A DNA stretch of 64,000 nucleotides from Salvelinus alpinus. Its lineage: Eukaryota > Chordata > Actinopteri > Salmoniformes > Salmonidae. Shown here in pieces: positions 49,601 through 58,110 of the stretch (position 1 is its first letter; each line of letters opens with the position of its first letter). The stretch covers positions 20,622,688 to 20,686,687 of the forward strand of contig NC_092096.1 of NCBI RefSeq assembly GCF_045679555.1. Reading direction: 5' to 3'. The notes below the pieces were generated by a model. That model saw only the letters and a program-made list of their open reading frames with translations, ran no database searches and was not told the origin of the DNA. The position numbers were made by a program, and so were the translations under genes.

Positions 49601-50812
49601 CCTATAGGGCATCCTGAAATTATTCACAGCGACTTTGACGTACCCCCAAATTATTTTGGTTTAATCAAAGCGACTGTCTACCCTCCTAGGGGGCTGTTTA
49701 TACCTGTGTTGCCTTACAAGGGTCCTAAAGGAAAACTTTTCTTTCCCCTTTGTCGCACATGCAGTGAAAACAACAACCAGGAAAACCCATGTGATCACAC
49801 AGATCAACAAAGAGCCCTGACCGGTGTATGGGTCACCGTAGAATTCTCTAAGGCTTTAGAGAAGGGTTATCGTGTGGCCAAAATCTTTGAAGTGTGGAAC
49901 TTTTCCAGGAAATCAGACACCCTTTTTAAAGAGTACATCAAGACCTTCTTGAGATGCAAGCAGATGGCTTCAGGCTATCCTGCATCGGTCACAGATCAAG
50001 AGAGTAAAGACAAGTACATTCAAGACTACCATGACAGAGAAGGCATACTTCTTGACCCTGACAGAATAGAGGTCAACAAAACCAAAAGAAATGTGTCGAA
50101 ATTGTACTTGAACTCCCTTTGGGGGAAATTAGCGCAGAGATGCAATATGTTAACAACTTCGATCATTAAAGACCCCGAAGAATTTTTGGAATTTGTTTTT
50201 TCGGACCAATACGAAATTTCACATTTTTCCTTCTTGAGTCAAGACATTGCATTGGTGCAATGGCGGCGCCATCAAAAGTGGGTTCTACCCCCTGGTAATG
50301 TAAATGTGTTTCTTGCAGCATTTACCACAGCCTATGGCCGACTTGAACTGTACACCCTCATGGAACAGCTTCAGAGGCTGGTTCTTTACCACGACACAGA
50401 CTCTGTGGTCTATGTAAGCAAACCGGGGGATTGGAACCCCCCACTTAGCAACTATCTTGGGGGTTTAACGAGTGAACTCGAAGAGGGTGACCATATTACC
50501 GAATGGTCCTCATGTGGCCCAAAAAGCTATGCTTTTAGGACTAAAGCCAATCACGTGGTGTTGAAAGCCAAAGGCGTGACTCAAAACTACGAAAATGCCA
50601 CGCGTGTAAACTTGGAATCAATCACGCGCTTGGTCGAGGGGTTCGTAAATGACAGGAATAGTGACTTGGAGATTTTGAGCTCCTACAACAAAATAGTGAG
50701 GGATAAAAAGGGGTTCCATCTAAGAAACGCACCACTCACTAAAAGATTCAGGGTAGTCTATGACAAGCGACAGCTATTGCCTGACGGTACCACATTGCCC
50801 TTTGGCTACTGA
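46610..50812 (+). CDS. protein-primed family B DNA polymerase, 1400 aa
   Basis: This is one uninterrupted frame. Residues 1-90 hold three degenerate repeats of the ENLLxxIPxEL...ITxMNxS type; about 84-188 is a 52-residue tandem duplication (NESPRFNSAPxTP... units, 156 bp each). About 320-430 resembles an OTU-like cysteine protease, with NKLCFAIGL (Cys337) and NEHYYAV (His424). About 440-560 is Cys/His-rich and likely zinc-binding (CPACHTGY, CADCHRTC, CPKCHCNY, CPICKG). The 3'-5' exonuclease shows FYDFETN (Asp580, Glu582), FIAHNARAYDSYLL and YCDNDVVIL. The polymerase shows DFTSLYPHV (Asp983), KLYLNSLWGKL and YHDTDSVVYV (Asp1262, Asp1264). It copies the element from its ends using a protein primer. 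All catalytic motifs are present, in contrast to the broken neighbours. Confidence 0.97.
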   Translation: MTPPIDLSETIENLLARIPTELQDIINHMNDSGIIDIMTIDENLLSQIPAELIDIITRMNESGPSDENMLSQIPETIISLITQMNESPRFNSAPHTPLRQPLTPLSEESETQYDVFEQLDKCLANLEVEGLELSVQNESPRFNSAPQTPLSQPLTPLSEESETEYDVFEQLDNCLANLEGEGLDRSVHVLRRHKFNNIEVRQFFNFAWGGQIREYAVFYVMLMDTLNELLDRVRDYSEPRDLLQLEICGDSLHSNVSLILQNGEADLEQFVNLLERLVQSNLNVLADRTLKLVVQLIRQPQGGGGQRRKLDSLMQSEIISNKRAYLINVPNPGNKLCFAIGLAHLLSPGCTDLAALQKAQELQTAVGLGIQDAVAFSDIVKFENFLNIKIVVLYHSRANDALLKFQNIHEPHPKTMYFYVQNEHYYAVTNITAFLGAPYVCPACHTGYTRMGGHSCRYNCSVCLDKHCPMQPLNLTPCADCHRTCRSAYCYEKHKTETWHPKACKYVSSCDINKKCPKCHCNYNLKIDSPKPHVCGILHCPICKGPLKSRDAEVVQEVPHECYIQPLAEDEHTEKYVFYDFETNQQSGVHLPIFVSTMTFKGEKWSAEGPNCAQLFLKHFRKPQYRNFTFIAHNARAYDSYLLLNPLIQQGVAPSVIAQGSKILCFVDPAFKQRYIDSLSFLPMRLAQMPEALGFENSVKGYFPHFFTSEENLHYIGSYPSPEMYGCDQMSPKERERFMTWYETVRHGTFDFHKEMESYCDNDVVILREGCLRFREEVIKDAGIDPWSCTTIASACMKTYRTHYLTPASIAIPSPDNYRRQFKAYSSGSIQWLEYLAQDKDIFIQHALNRGEKAFGPYHVDGYTQIDGVETVYEYNGCFFHGCKLCFVPQALCVLTQKTFGEMYQEFQDKLNSLKATYGLKVVVLWEHEWTALKKADPSVKAFLTQYDPPEPLEPRQALFGGRTNALTLRYVAQPDETIGYVDFTSLYPHVMSSSFYPIGHPEIIHSDFDVPPNYFGLIKATVYPPRGLFIPVLPYKGPKGKLFFPLCRTCSENNNQENPCDHTDQQRALTGVWVTVEFSKALEKGYRVAKIFEVWNFSRKSDTLFKEYIKTFLRCKQMASGYPASVTDQESKDKYIQDYHDREGILLDPDRIEVNKTKRNVSKLYLNSLWGKLAQRCNMLTTSIIKDPEEFLEFVFSDQYEISHFSFLSQDIALVQWRRHQKWVLPPGNVNVFLAAFTTAYGRLELYTLMEQLQRLVLYHDTDSVVYVSKPGDWNPPLSNYLGGLTSELEEGDHITEWSSCGPKSYAFRTKANHVVLKAKGVTQNYENATRVNLESITRLVEGFVNDRNSDLEILSSYNKIVRDKKGFHLRNAPLTKRFRVVYDKRQLLPDGTTLPFGY

Positions 50813-50854
50813 CTTATGCTACAAGCCCCAGTGTGTCTTAAAGCTTAAGATATT

Positions 50855-51515
50855 ATGACTGCTGTCGAGGGTTTTGACCCCCGTCTACAATTGCCTTTTT
50901 CAGCATTAATTGCAGGCCCTTCAAACAGTGGTAAAACTTTTTTTGTAAAAAGTATTTTAGAGAATTCTGAACATGTGTTCTCAAAAGCCTGACAATATTG
51001 TATGGTGTTATTCATGTTACCAACCTCTGTATGATGAATTATTGAAGACAATAAAAATCCAGTTTGTTGAAGGAATACCAGAATCTCTGTCTGATGATGA
51101 ACTTCTCCCCCCACATAAAAACAATCTGCTGGTTTTGGACGATATGCTATTTGCGGGTAGCGAACACCCCGAAATTGCACGAGCTTTTACCCAATATACT
51201 CATCATAGAAACCTGTCAGTGCTTTACTTGGTCCAGAATGTGTTTCACCAAGGTAAAAATAGTCGGACCATTAGCTTGAATGCCAACTACATGGTATTGT
51301 TTAAAAATCCTAGAGACAAACTGCAAATTAGCACTCTAGCTCAGCAGATGTACACTGGGCGGAAATCATACTTTATGGAGAGCTATGAGGACGCTACCAA
51401 AGAGCCATTTTCTTATTTAATCGTGGATTTAAAAGCAAATACTCCAGAACACCTTAGGCTACGTACAGGGCTGTTTCCGGGGGAGCGGCCTGCTGCATAC
51501 CTTCCTAAAAAGTAA
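50855..51515 (+). pseudogene. FtsK/HerA-type DNA packaging ATPase with one frame change
   Basis: The first frame (ATG 50,855) contains the Walker A box GPSNSGKT and ends at a TGA (50,990-50,992). A +1 frame, open from upstream, carries the rest: DNIVWCYSCYQPLYDELL, the Walker B-like LLVLDDMLF, and a C-terminal AQQMYTGRKSYFMESYEDAT, as in Polinton and adintovirus ATPases that pump DNA into the capsid. The overlap holds a run of four A (about 50,980) and the stop context GCC TGA C. An extra base is the simplest cause; translational +1 shifting is possible but unproven. It starts 42 bases after PolB and is followed 5 bases later by the next gene, so all are probably on one transcript or closely linked. 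Confidence 0.88.
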
Positions 51516-51520
51516 ACGCT

Positions 51521-51849
51521 ATGTCTCTGCGTTTAAAAAGAAACCTGCCCCTCTTGAGAAGGCTAGTTGGGTCTACAGCTAAAGAACGGAAGACCATCTT
51601 GGGTCGTTGTTCTTCAGATCTCATATTAGCCCTATGTGAGATTGCTTTGAATCTTCTCAAAGGACTCACCCTGAACCAATTGAAAAAATTAAAGAGACAA
51701 AAGACCGCGATCAAACTCTTTGCCAATAAAAGGGCCAGTCTTCAAAAGAAAAGACATAGTATACAACAGTCTGGGGTTTTCTTCTGCCTTTACTCAGTAT
51801 AGCCGTGCCCTTCATCACCAGCCTTATTGCGGCCAGACGTGGGGGTTGA
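51521..51849 (+). pseudogene. small basic Polinton protein with hydrophobic tail, frameshifted
   Basis: MSLRLKRNLPLLRRLV begins a Lys/Arg/Leu-rich protein (LALCEIALNLLKG, LKKLKRQKTAIKLFANKR) of a type regularly found between ATPase and the PPPY protein in Polintons. In the annotated frame it ends early at 51,800-51,802 (SGVFFCLYSV). In another frame the same DNA gives a Gly/Leu/Ile-rich hydrophobic tail ending RRGG at a TGA (51,847-51,849), matching the expected family C-terminus. The switch lies at the GGGG run near 51,772-51,775, where one G appears to be missing. Its role is unknown to me; a virion component is likely. Confidence 0.7.
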
Positions 51850-51858
51850 ACACTCGGT

Positions 51859-52681
51859 GTGATGGCCAATAAAATGTACTTGGTGCCTCAACAAGAGTTG
51901 GATAGACTTAAAAAACAAATGCAGGGTCCTGAAAATATCAGACAAACAGCTGAAAATGATTTGGATACGGCCATGAAGGATGTTTTGAACCGAAAAGGAC
52001 TGAACCCCTATGATAAGATTCAAAAATACACAAACCTAATGCAAAGGTATTTGACTCTGGTAAAACAAGGGGAGAGAGAGACTAGCCATTTAACACTTTC
52101 CCTACCGGACCCTTTAACAGATGTCGAACCTAGCTATAGCCATGCCCCTGTAAGGCCTGTACCGGCGATCTTACCTAGTGGAGATAATATGTCTGGTGAA
52201 GCTCAAATGCCATTTGAAGATAAAGTTATGCATGACCTACTGACACATGTGTCGTTACGTAACAGGAAGAATGTTAAATACATTATGAACAAGATAAAAG
52301 ACTCAAAGGGGGTAGCTGCTTGGAACGACTCTGGAGAGTTTATCCTTCAGGGCTCTGTGGTCAGGGGTTCCCATATGCTTGACTTGCTTAAAAGTACCAC
52401 GGCTGCCCACAAGGTTGCTGATGACCCGAAGGCCCCCCGGATGGCGTCAGTTTCTTAAGGTCCTGGCAATCCTCAACATTCCCCTCTCGGGTGTACCCAA
52501 CCATAAGCTTTGTCAACAGATTCAAGCTTTAAAACAAAAGCCTTCAACGAGATACAGCACCCCTAAAGATGCCCCAACGACACCTCCCCCTTATGAAAAC
52601 GATGATGATAACTCATTTACTCCCCTGAACGTCTCAGGACCTTTTCCTAATCCCGATCTCTCGGGGTGGTTAGCCTTTTGA
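51859..52681 (+). pseudogene. PPPY-containing Polinton structural-type protein, one frame change
   Basis: The first frame (ATG 51,859) has a helical N-terminal section (YLVPQQELDRLKKQMQGP, DLDTAMKDVLNRKGLNPYDK, MQRYLTLVKQGE) and a middle domain (VMHDLLTHVSLRNRKNVKYI, ILQGSVVRGSHMLDLL). It stops at 52,456-52,458. The family-typical continuation (GWRQFLKVLAILNIP...) is in the +1 frame and runs to TGA 52,679-52,681, with a late-domain-like TPPPYEND motif. The switch falls at the six-C run near 52,432-52,437, consistent with one extra C. PPxY motifs recruit Nedd4-type ubiquitin ligases in many viruses; a role in particle exit is inference. Confidence 0.75.
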
Positions 52682-52745
52682 AAATGACTTTTGAATGACT
52701 ATGCTTAAATTCAATATTTTTTTTGTTGTTGAAAAAATAAGCAAT

Positions 52746-53294
52746 TTAACATTTGTGGCATTCTTGAAACATATGACGTGAGCATACGCCTTGATTACGC
52801 GTTCTTAAAGGACACACATTTGAACACTTTTGATATTTTCTAACAAAACAAGATACAAGGTTATCATTACTTCTTAAATCATCCTTATAAAGAGACATTA
52901 CATCTTCAAAAGAAACTCCCCGGGCTCTTTGGCACAGGTAAAATACACAGTGGTGACCGCATGTAGTGGAAAGGTTATCTTGCACTTGTTTGATGCTGTA
53001 GTAGATCTTTGAACCGTTTAGGGTCAAAAAATCTTTAATAGATTTAGGGAAATGTGAAAAACCGGGGGGAAAGCCATAGGAATCAAAAAAAGTTGAGATT
53101 TTTCTTCCACCTTCCTGTTCTAATGTCATAGCTAGCCAATGTTCACCAGGCATGTGTTTAGGATGGGTATTGACAATAAACATTGCAGGCCTCTCAGGCC
53201 ATATCTCAATAGGTAATTCATCACAAGCCAACACTCCACAAAATTGTTTTCCAATCAAGCGGCTCATGAGCCCTTCCTACTCTTGGGTATTCAT
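52746..53294 (-). CDS. adenain-like cysteine protease
   Basis: The 173-residue frame from the ATG at 53,267 shows GEHWLAM (catalytic His), FFDSYGFPP (acidic residue), QVQDNLSTTCGHHCVFYL (Gln and nucleophile Cys), the order found in adenovirus-type maturation proteases (peptidase C5/C48 fold). The last 30 residues are Cys-rich. An in-frame ATG nine codons upstream (53,294) has the usual family start (MNTQE) but is followed by TAG at codon 6 (53,277-53,279), so that start is blocked; the 53,267 ATG still permits a nearly complete enzyme. It would mature capsid proteins encoded next to it. Confidence 0.88.
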
Positions 53295-53312
53295 GTCTTT
53301 GCTCAAAGGTCC

Positions 53313-54628
53313 TTAATAATAATCCACTAAGACCTGTCTTCGGGCATTCACTTCCAAGATTGAATCAGAGCATGCGTAAACAATCATGCTAACTGTACAG
53401 GCTAAAGGTGTACGGAAACGCATTTCCAAGCCTGAGGTTACCTTGGGACACCACAGACAGATTTCCTGAGGTGTCATCATCAGGGGATAAATTGAAAGCA
53501 TACAACGTGTAACCCTCTGCAAAATCATTTCTGTCAATAGGTAAAGAGAGATCTTTTAGATGTCGCCCTGTAGCCAGGAATAGATTGTAAAATTCTCGCA
53601 CAGATATGTTGTTATTAAATTGGGGTTGGAAAGCCTTCGCCGGAACCTGACGTCCGTCCTGACAGAGCGCTACATACTCTGCATTGAAGTGTTGAAAATT
53701 AAAGTTTTTTTTATCTAAACTGCCCGTATTAGAGGCGTGATCAACCAGACCTATAACCACATATCTAGGTAAAGGGCCTAGAAATAGGTTTTCTTGACTG
53801 CAGATTCTACTGCCCACAGGTATGCTAAAGGTTTTCATGGTAATTCTTTGGAGAGGGTAAAGGGCATTTCCTTTCATCAAAGCATGTGAGTGACCCAGGC
53901 GTACTGCCGGAGATACAGACACTTTTTTTTATAAAAAGGGTGGCCCCCAACACTATCAAACTAAAATCCCCGTCTTGGGGAGACATCAGGCAAAACTCAT
54001 CCTTGGCCCGGGTTAATTTTAATCTTAAATCAACCGAATTTAAGAGTAACCATTCTTGAAAGAAAATGTCAGAGTGTATAGGGCCTAGCAAATGAAACTC
54101 TCGAGATTCGGCGCAGTAGCGAGCTCGTGCCGCTAGTCCTTTGTTTGCACCGGTGGAAGGGTCTGTCGATTCCATAGAGGCTCCTGCAGTATCCTTGCTA
54201 AACAGCCCGGCGCTAAATTGTGTTTTGAGAGTGTCTTCGGAGTAGTTTAGTAAACACTCCATGATGGCTCTATAAGGGTATGTGGCGCTGCTTTGACTGA
54301 TTAGGCGTTCACCCAAAGTCACATCAACTTGGGAGAAAATGGTGGCCAAGGGGTAATTAATGAGACTCACTTTGGCATCGCCTGCAATATTAGACCCATC
54401 TCTTTTGGTCACTTTTAGACGTAAATGCACCAAGGTGTTGTTGAGGTCCAGATAGTTGTCACCGTGGCCTGGTATGAAAAATTCGATAGGCCCGTTATCC
54501 GTAATAGCCGAGAGAGGGGCTATCTCCACATAACTGGATCTATCTATTGAATGCTGCGTTAACGGTGCCGTGAAAAGATCGAGTTCTGTCTTTATAGCTT
54601 CAGAGGACATTCGGTGTAAAAGAGCCAT
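53313..54628 (-). pseudogene. major capsid protein (double jelly-roll), two frame changes
   Basis: The N-terminal part (54,628 to about 53,940) gives SEAIKTELDLFTAPLTQHSI, LDLNNTLVHLRLKVT and FHLLGPIHSDIFFQEWLLL, hallmark Polinton MCP blocks. The middle part, in another frame (about 53,930-53,430), carries VRLGHSHALMKGNALYPLQR and VREFYNLFLATG. The C-terminal part, in a third frame (to TAA at 53,313), gives EMRFRTPLACTVSMIVYA. The first switch is at an eight-base T run on plus (53,933-53,940). The second is at CC 53,426-53,427. Both look like one extra base. If these are real, no full capsomer protein is made; if they are consensus errors, the gene is intact. Confidence 0.92.
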
Positions 54629-54641
54629 GTCACTTATTCTT

Positions 54642-55094
54642 TTAGAAAATACTTCCTAGTATTCTTTTTGTCTTTTTTGCTCCAGACCTCCTCACTTTAC
54701 CACGTCTTTGACTTACTGAGGTTCTTTTAACAGTTAACCTCCGCTTTTTAGGTGCCGGCCTGCGCCTTAAACCTGGGGGTCTCTTTTTTGGTCTTCGAGA
54801 CAATATCATAAGCCCCGAGCCTTCTTGATGCTCCACATCTGGTGACGCCCTTCGGGTCATAGCATTGGCTACAACCTCACTTACTATATTTTTAGCCGCA
54901 GATTTTAAATGTGGTTTGGCTATGCTGAAGCCTCTCTTCATAAACGGTAAAACCATCCTAAAGAGGTTACGGAATATACCCCCTATCCCCGCACCGTACA
55001 TTGTCGGTGCTCCATGATATCCTGATAGTCCATTACCAACTTGATCCACATAGTATGAAACATAACGGTTAGGGTCGAGCTGATGGTGCTCCAT
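54642..55094 (-). CDS. basic virion protein with amphipathic segment (pVI/pX-like)
   Basis: 150 aa, uninterrupted. The N-terminal half has a Gly-rich stretch leading to an amphipathic segment, GAGIGGIFRNLFRMVLPFMK, then a helical region (HLKSAAKNIVSEVVANAM). The C-terminal half is strongly basic (RRPKKRPPGLRRRPAPKKRR and further K/R runs), fitting DNA condensation or nuclear targeting. This matches the lytic/core-type protein next to the capsid genes in Polintons and adenovirus relatives. It starts 13 bases before nothing coding and its stop is 13 bases from the MCP start. Its ATG lies 10 bases after a long palindrome. Confidence 0.82.
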   Translation of the reverse strand: MEHHQLDPNRYVSYYVDQVGNGLSGYHGAPTMYGAGIGGIFRNLFRMVLPFMKRGFSIAKPHLKSAAKNIVSEVVANAMTRRASPDVEHQEGSGLMILSRRPKKRPPGLRRRPAPKKRRLTVKRTSVSQRRGKVRRSGAKKTKRILGSIF

Positions 55095-55103
55095 AACCCT
55101 TTT

Positions 55104-55137
55104 TATTTGTATTATATTTATAAATATAATACAAATA
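55104..55137. repeat. perfect 34-bp AT-rich palindrome between minor capsid and lytic genes
   Basis: The arms are TATTTGTATTATATTTA and its exact complement TAAATATAATACAAATA, with no loop. It abuts the minor capsid stop (55,138) and lies just upstream of the lytic-protein ATG (55,094) on minus. It contains TATA-like sequence. It may be a promoter, a cruciform or an RNA hairpin. Confidence 0.9.
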
Positions 55138-55890
55138 TTATATATGTAGAGAGGTTTTGGTGGGTCTAAAGTGGAGTTTTACAATCGTTTTACCATAAGT
55201 AAATTCAATGTTTTCGTTCTGATCCGTTTTAAGCTCAACCAGAATGTTTTCAATATATTTCTTGCTGACATGTACGTAGTGCGGCTTGTCATAATTGACA
55301 GTGACGATGTCCCCATCCTTTCCGTCTATATGAACTGTTCGCAGGAGGGGCACACATGTGTCTCCGACCCTTTGATAGGTTATGATGTCGGTATACACAA
55401 ATATGTTGTAAAATCCTGCATGTATATCCGCAGGGAATGGGAATAATTTATCGTTCACATACGTCCATTTATTGGGACCCATCCCCAACATGTAGGCTAA
55501 ATTACCGCTGGTCTTTATACCTCCGTTAGCAGGCCCTGAGATTTGTATCCTTTTATGGATTGGATTGTAGAATAGGAATATTTCCATCTTGTTCAGGGTT
55601 AGGTGTTCATTCAACTCTGAGACGATCCTGTCGACGGTTCTATAGAAACCTTTTTTAAGCTTAATAAGTTTCGCAGGTTCCGATAACCTTTTGCAATAAA
55701 AATCACGGTCCTTAGCTTTGATATTATACCAACTATGGGGGTATGTAATCTCGCTGAGACCTACTTCCCAAGCCTCTGATAACTCTATAGGCTTTGGAAA
55801 ATTGGTTGTATACTTAGAACTCTGATTATTACGATATATATGTGCAGACGCATTACTGGGGAGAGTCAGGTAGAAGCCGCTGTGTTCCAT
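55138..55890 (-). CDS. minor capsid (penton-type, single jelly-roll) protein
   Basis: The start is chosen at the ATG 55,890 (MEHSGFYLTLPSNASAHIY), the usual Polinton minor-capsid opening. A longer open frame upstream is SINE sequence. The 250-residue product shows FYLTLPSNAS, KYTTNFPKPIELSEAWEVGL and YPHSWYNI near the N-terminus, GPANGGIKTSGNLAYMLGM in the middle and a C-terminal FTYGKTIVKLHFRPTK. The PNKWTYVNDKLFPFPADIHAG region is also family-typical. It would form the vertex capsomer. The frame is intact; the SINE upstream has separated it from its natural leader. Confidence 0.9.
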   Translation of the reverse strand: MEHSGFYLTLPSNASAHIYRNNQSSKYTTNFPKPIELSEAWEVGLSEITYPHSWYNIKAKDRDFYCKRLSEPAKLIKLKKGFYRTVDRIVSELNEHLTLNKMEIFLFYNPIHKRIQISGPANGGIKTSGNLAYMLGMGPNKWTYVNDKLFPFPADIHAGFYNIFVYTDIITYQRVGDTCVPLLRTVHIDGKDGDIVTVNYDKPHYVHVSKKYIENILVELKTDQNENIEFTYGKTIVKLHFRPTKTSLHI

Positions 55891-55939
55891 GATGCCCAAC
55901 TGTGTACACGCGAATGATGCGCTAGTTATCCTGACTGAG

Positions 55940-56199
55940 GGTTTAAGTTGCTGCTGGCTTGCTTCTGAAGCTAAGCAGGGTTGGTCCTGGTCAGTCCCTG
56001 GATGGGAGACCAGGTGCTGCTGGAAGTGGTGTTGGAGGGCCAGTAGGAGGCACTCTTTCCTCTGGTCTAAACAAAGATCCCAATGCCCCAGGGCAGTGAT
56101 TGGGGACACTGCTCTGTGTAGGGTGCCGTCTTTCGGATGGGACGTTAAACGGGTGTCCTGACTCTCTGAGGTCATTAAAGATCCCATGGCACTTATCGT

Positions 56200-56233
<34 letters not shown>

Positions 56234-56413
56234 AATTCCCAATCTGGCCCTCAACCATCACGGTCACCTAATAATCCCCAGTTTACAATTGGCTCATTCA
56301 TCCCCCTCCTCTCCCCTGTAACTATTCCCCAGGTCGTTGCTGCAAATGAGAACGTGTTCTCAGTCAACTTACCTGGTAAAATAACGGTAAAATAAAATAA
56401 ATAAATAAATAAA
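55940..56413 (+). mobile_element. 5S rRNA-derived SINE (SINE3 class)
   Basis: Its head is 5S rRNA-like: GAAGCTAAGCAGGGTTGG, CCCTGGATGGGAGACCAGG, GGTGCTG, covering the internal promoter boxes. A body follows (GCTCTGTGTAGGGTGCCGTC, GTCTTTCGGATGGGACG) and the copy ends in a (TAAA)n tail at 56,388-56,413. Flanking AGTTATCC (55,924) and AGTTAATCC (56,413) may be an imperfect target duplication. It separates the minor capsid from integrase. Confidence 0.9.
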
Positions 56414-57568
56414 GTTAATCCCCGTTGCCTCCACCACATCATGCTCCAATACCCAACTGTTGAACTTTTGAGGCCAGTTTTTCCAGCGGACCAGCAACCA
56501 TTTTTTACCCTTTTCTCTCTTCTGATCTAGAATCTCCTCCACGTGAAAGACTTTGTCTTTACCCAACTGGACCTTCTGTAATTCCTTCTCATAAAAAGAT
56601 CCCTCTATAAGATCCCCGTCATAATCTTTTAACTTGTAGACCGGAGGTATGCGTGGCAAACATTCTGTAACGGTAAACAACTCCGAGCTGTAACCTTGTT
56701 CGTATTTTTTGTCGAAAACACCCGTCAACTTTGATATACGCACCAAGTCACCCACTAGGAATTTAAAAGTCATTTTTTTCTTACGGCGAAGTGGGAACAA
56801 ACCATACAGATTTTTAAAGACTTGAAAAGAGTTTTCCGAAGAGACCTCAGAGGGCTTCATACGTATACTCGTATGGTAGCTGTTGTTGTACCCGTTTACT
56901 AAATCCTGAACTATGTCTGTATATCTGTGTGTGTTGTGAGCTGTAAAATATCTCCACATCCGCTCTTTCAAAGTCCTATTAAAGCGTTCCACAACCGAAG
57001 CTTTCAAATCAGAGCCTGTAGCAAAATGTACTATATTATACTTATTCATTAGCTTCTGAAATGTATTATTAAAAAATTATTTTCCGCCATCAGTCTGCAC
57101 TTTCTTGGGTGCGCCTCCTGCCTTCAAGATCGAGTCAAAGGCCCTGGTCACCTCTGCCCCGCTCTTATTTTTTAACACCCTTACATAGGCTAATTTAGAG
57201 AAAATATCTATAACCGTTAGCATGTAGCGATTTCCATCATTTTTATCGGCAAGGGTCTGCATGTCACATAGATCCGCCTGAAATTGGGATAAGGGATGCG
57301 TAGAAAAAACTCTATTTCTTGGAAATTGTTTTCTTACAGGTTTATGGAGAGTGTAGGCATCCTGCTCGGATAACCACTCATTCACTTTAGCATCGCTTAA
57401 CAGACTACCTGTTTCTTCGACTATAGCTCTCTGTAAACGCTCTTTACCCCCATAAGACCCGGGGTTAGCGGGATTATAATATATGTTTTTCAACAGCTGC
57501 TCAGCCATCCTTCTTGCCTCTCTGAGGTACAATAACGGTAATGAGCCACTTTCATATAACGACAACAT
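56369..57568 (-). pseudogene. retroviral-like integrase with chromodomain, one nonsense codon
   Basis: The N-terminal part (57,568-57,080) holds an HHCC-lacking leader (LLKNIYYNPANPGSYGG) and the core start: FQADLCDMQTL (first Asp), YMLTVIDIFSKLAYV, and VQTDGG (second Asp). A TAA at 57,077-57,079 follows directly. The same frame resumes with NNTFQKLMNKYNIVHF and KASVVERFNRTLKERMW (catalytic Glu), then an SH3-like section and a chromodomain (VFHVEEILD, WLLVRWKNWPQKFNSW). No frame shift is needed: one substitution made the stop. The last ~14 residues (FIYLFILFYRYFTR) are encoded by the SINE tail, so the natural stop is also lost. Integrase inserts the element and makes the 6-bp duplication seen here. 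Confidence 0.94.
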
Positions 57569-57607
57569 TTCAGTTTGTGAATTTTTATTTTAAGAATGCA
57601 TCAAGTA

Positions 57608-58085
57608 TTACGTATACAGACAATTCAGGATTTGTTGCAAGATACAAGTCCCCGTTTTCTCAACAATCACAGCATGCAACACCCTGTATATATGGTTTAG
57701 ATTTACAGGTTTGTGTCGCTGAATTTTTAAAACACACACGTCTGATATATAAGCATATAAACAACAAATATGATACACATTCACATTAAAGGGTGGTTCA
57801 AACAAATAATGTAAAATCTTAGACAAAGTTATTTCTAGTTCTTCAGAATCCTCAACAAGCCTTGATACCATGTGTCCATTGTAAACTCTCGCCCGTATGT
57901 CGGACATGTTTCATGATTTGCTCCATTTTCAGCAAACGCTCTACATTAGCCCAGGTATTGTGTGTCGTGTAGAACGATCCCTTGTTCACTTTATTTTCAA
58001 TAATCTGATGCATAACATATGTAAGGTCTCTCAAAAGAAAAAAGGTATTTATTCGCTCAAACATTGTAGACACATAGTTACCCAT
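57608..58085 (-). pseudogene. small Polinton locus, two overlapping frames, unknown
   Basis: Frame 1 from ATG 58,085 (MGNYVSTMFERINTFFLLRD, NVERLLKMEQIMKHVRHTG) stops at 57,852. Frame 2 (RVYNGHMVSRLVEDSEELEI, KILHYLFEPPFNVNVYHI) overlaps it from 57,907 and ends at 57,608. They may be one gene with a frame change in the 57,880 region or two genes. No family recognised. Confidence 0.4.
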
Positions 58086-58110
58086 AGCTTTACGTCTAAA
58101 TAACAAAATG

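Noticed and set aside
55950..56060. 5S rRNA gene
   Set aside because: It matches only the internal part of 5S rRNA with many changes and is followed by a SINE body and TAAA tail.
55138..56187. 349-residue protein starting at 56,187
   Set aside because: The first 99 codons are 5S-SINE sequence; the family-typical start is the ATG at 55,890.
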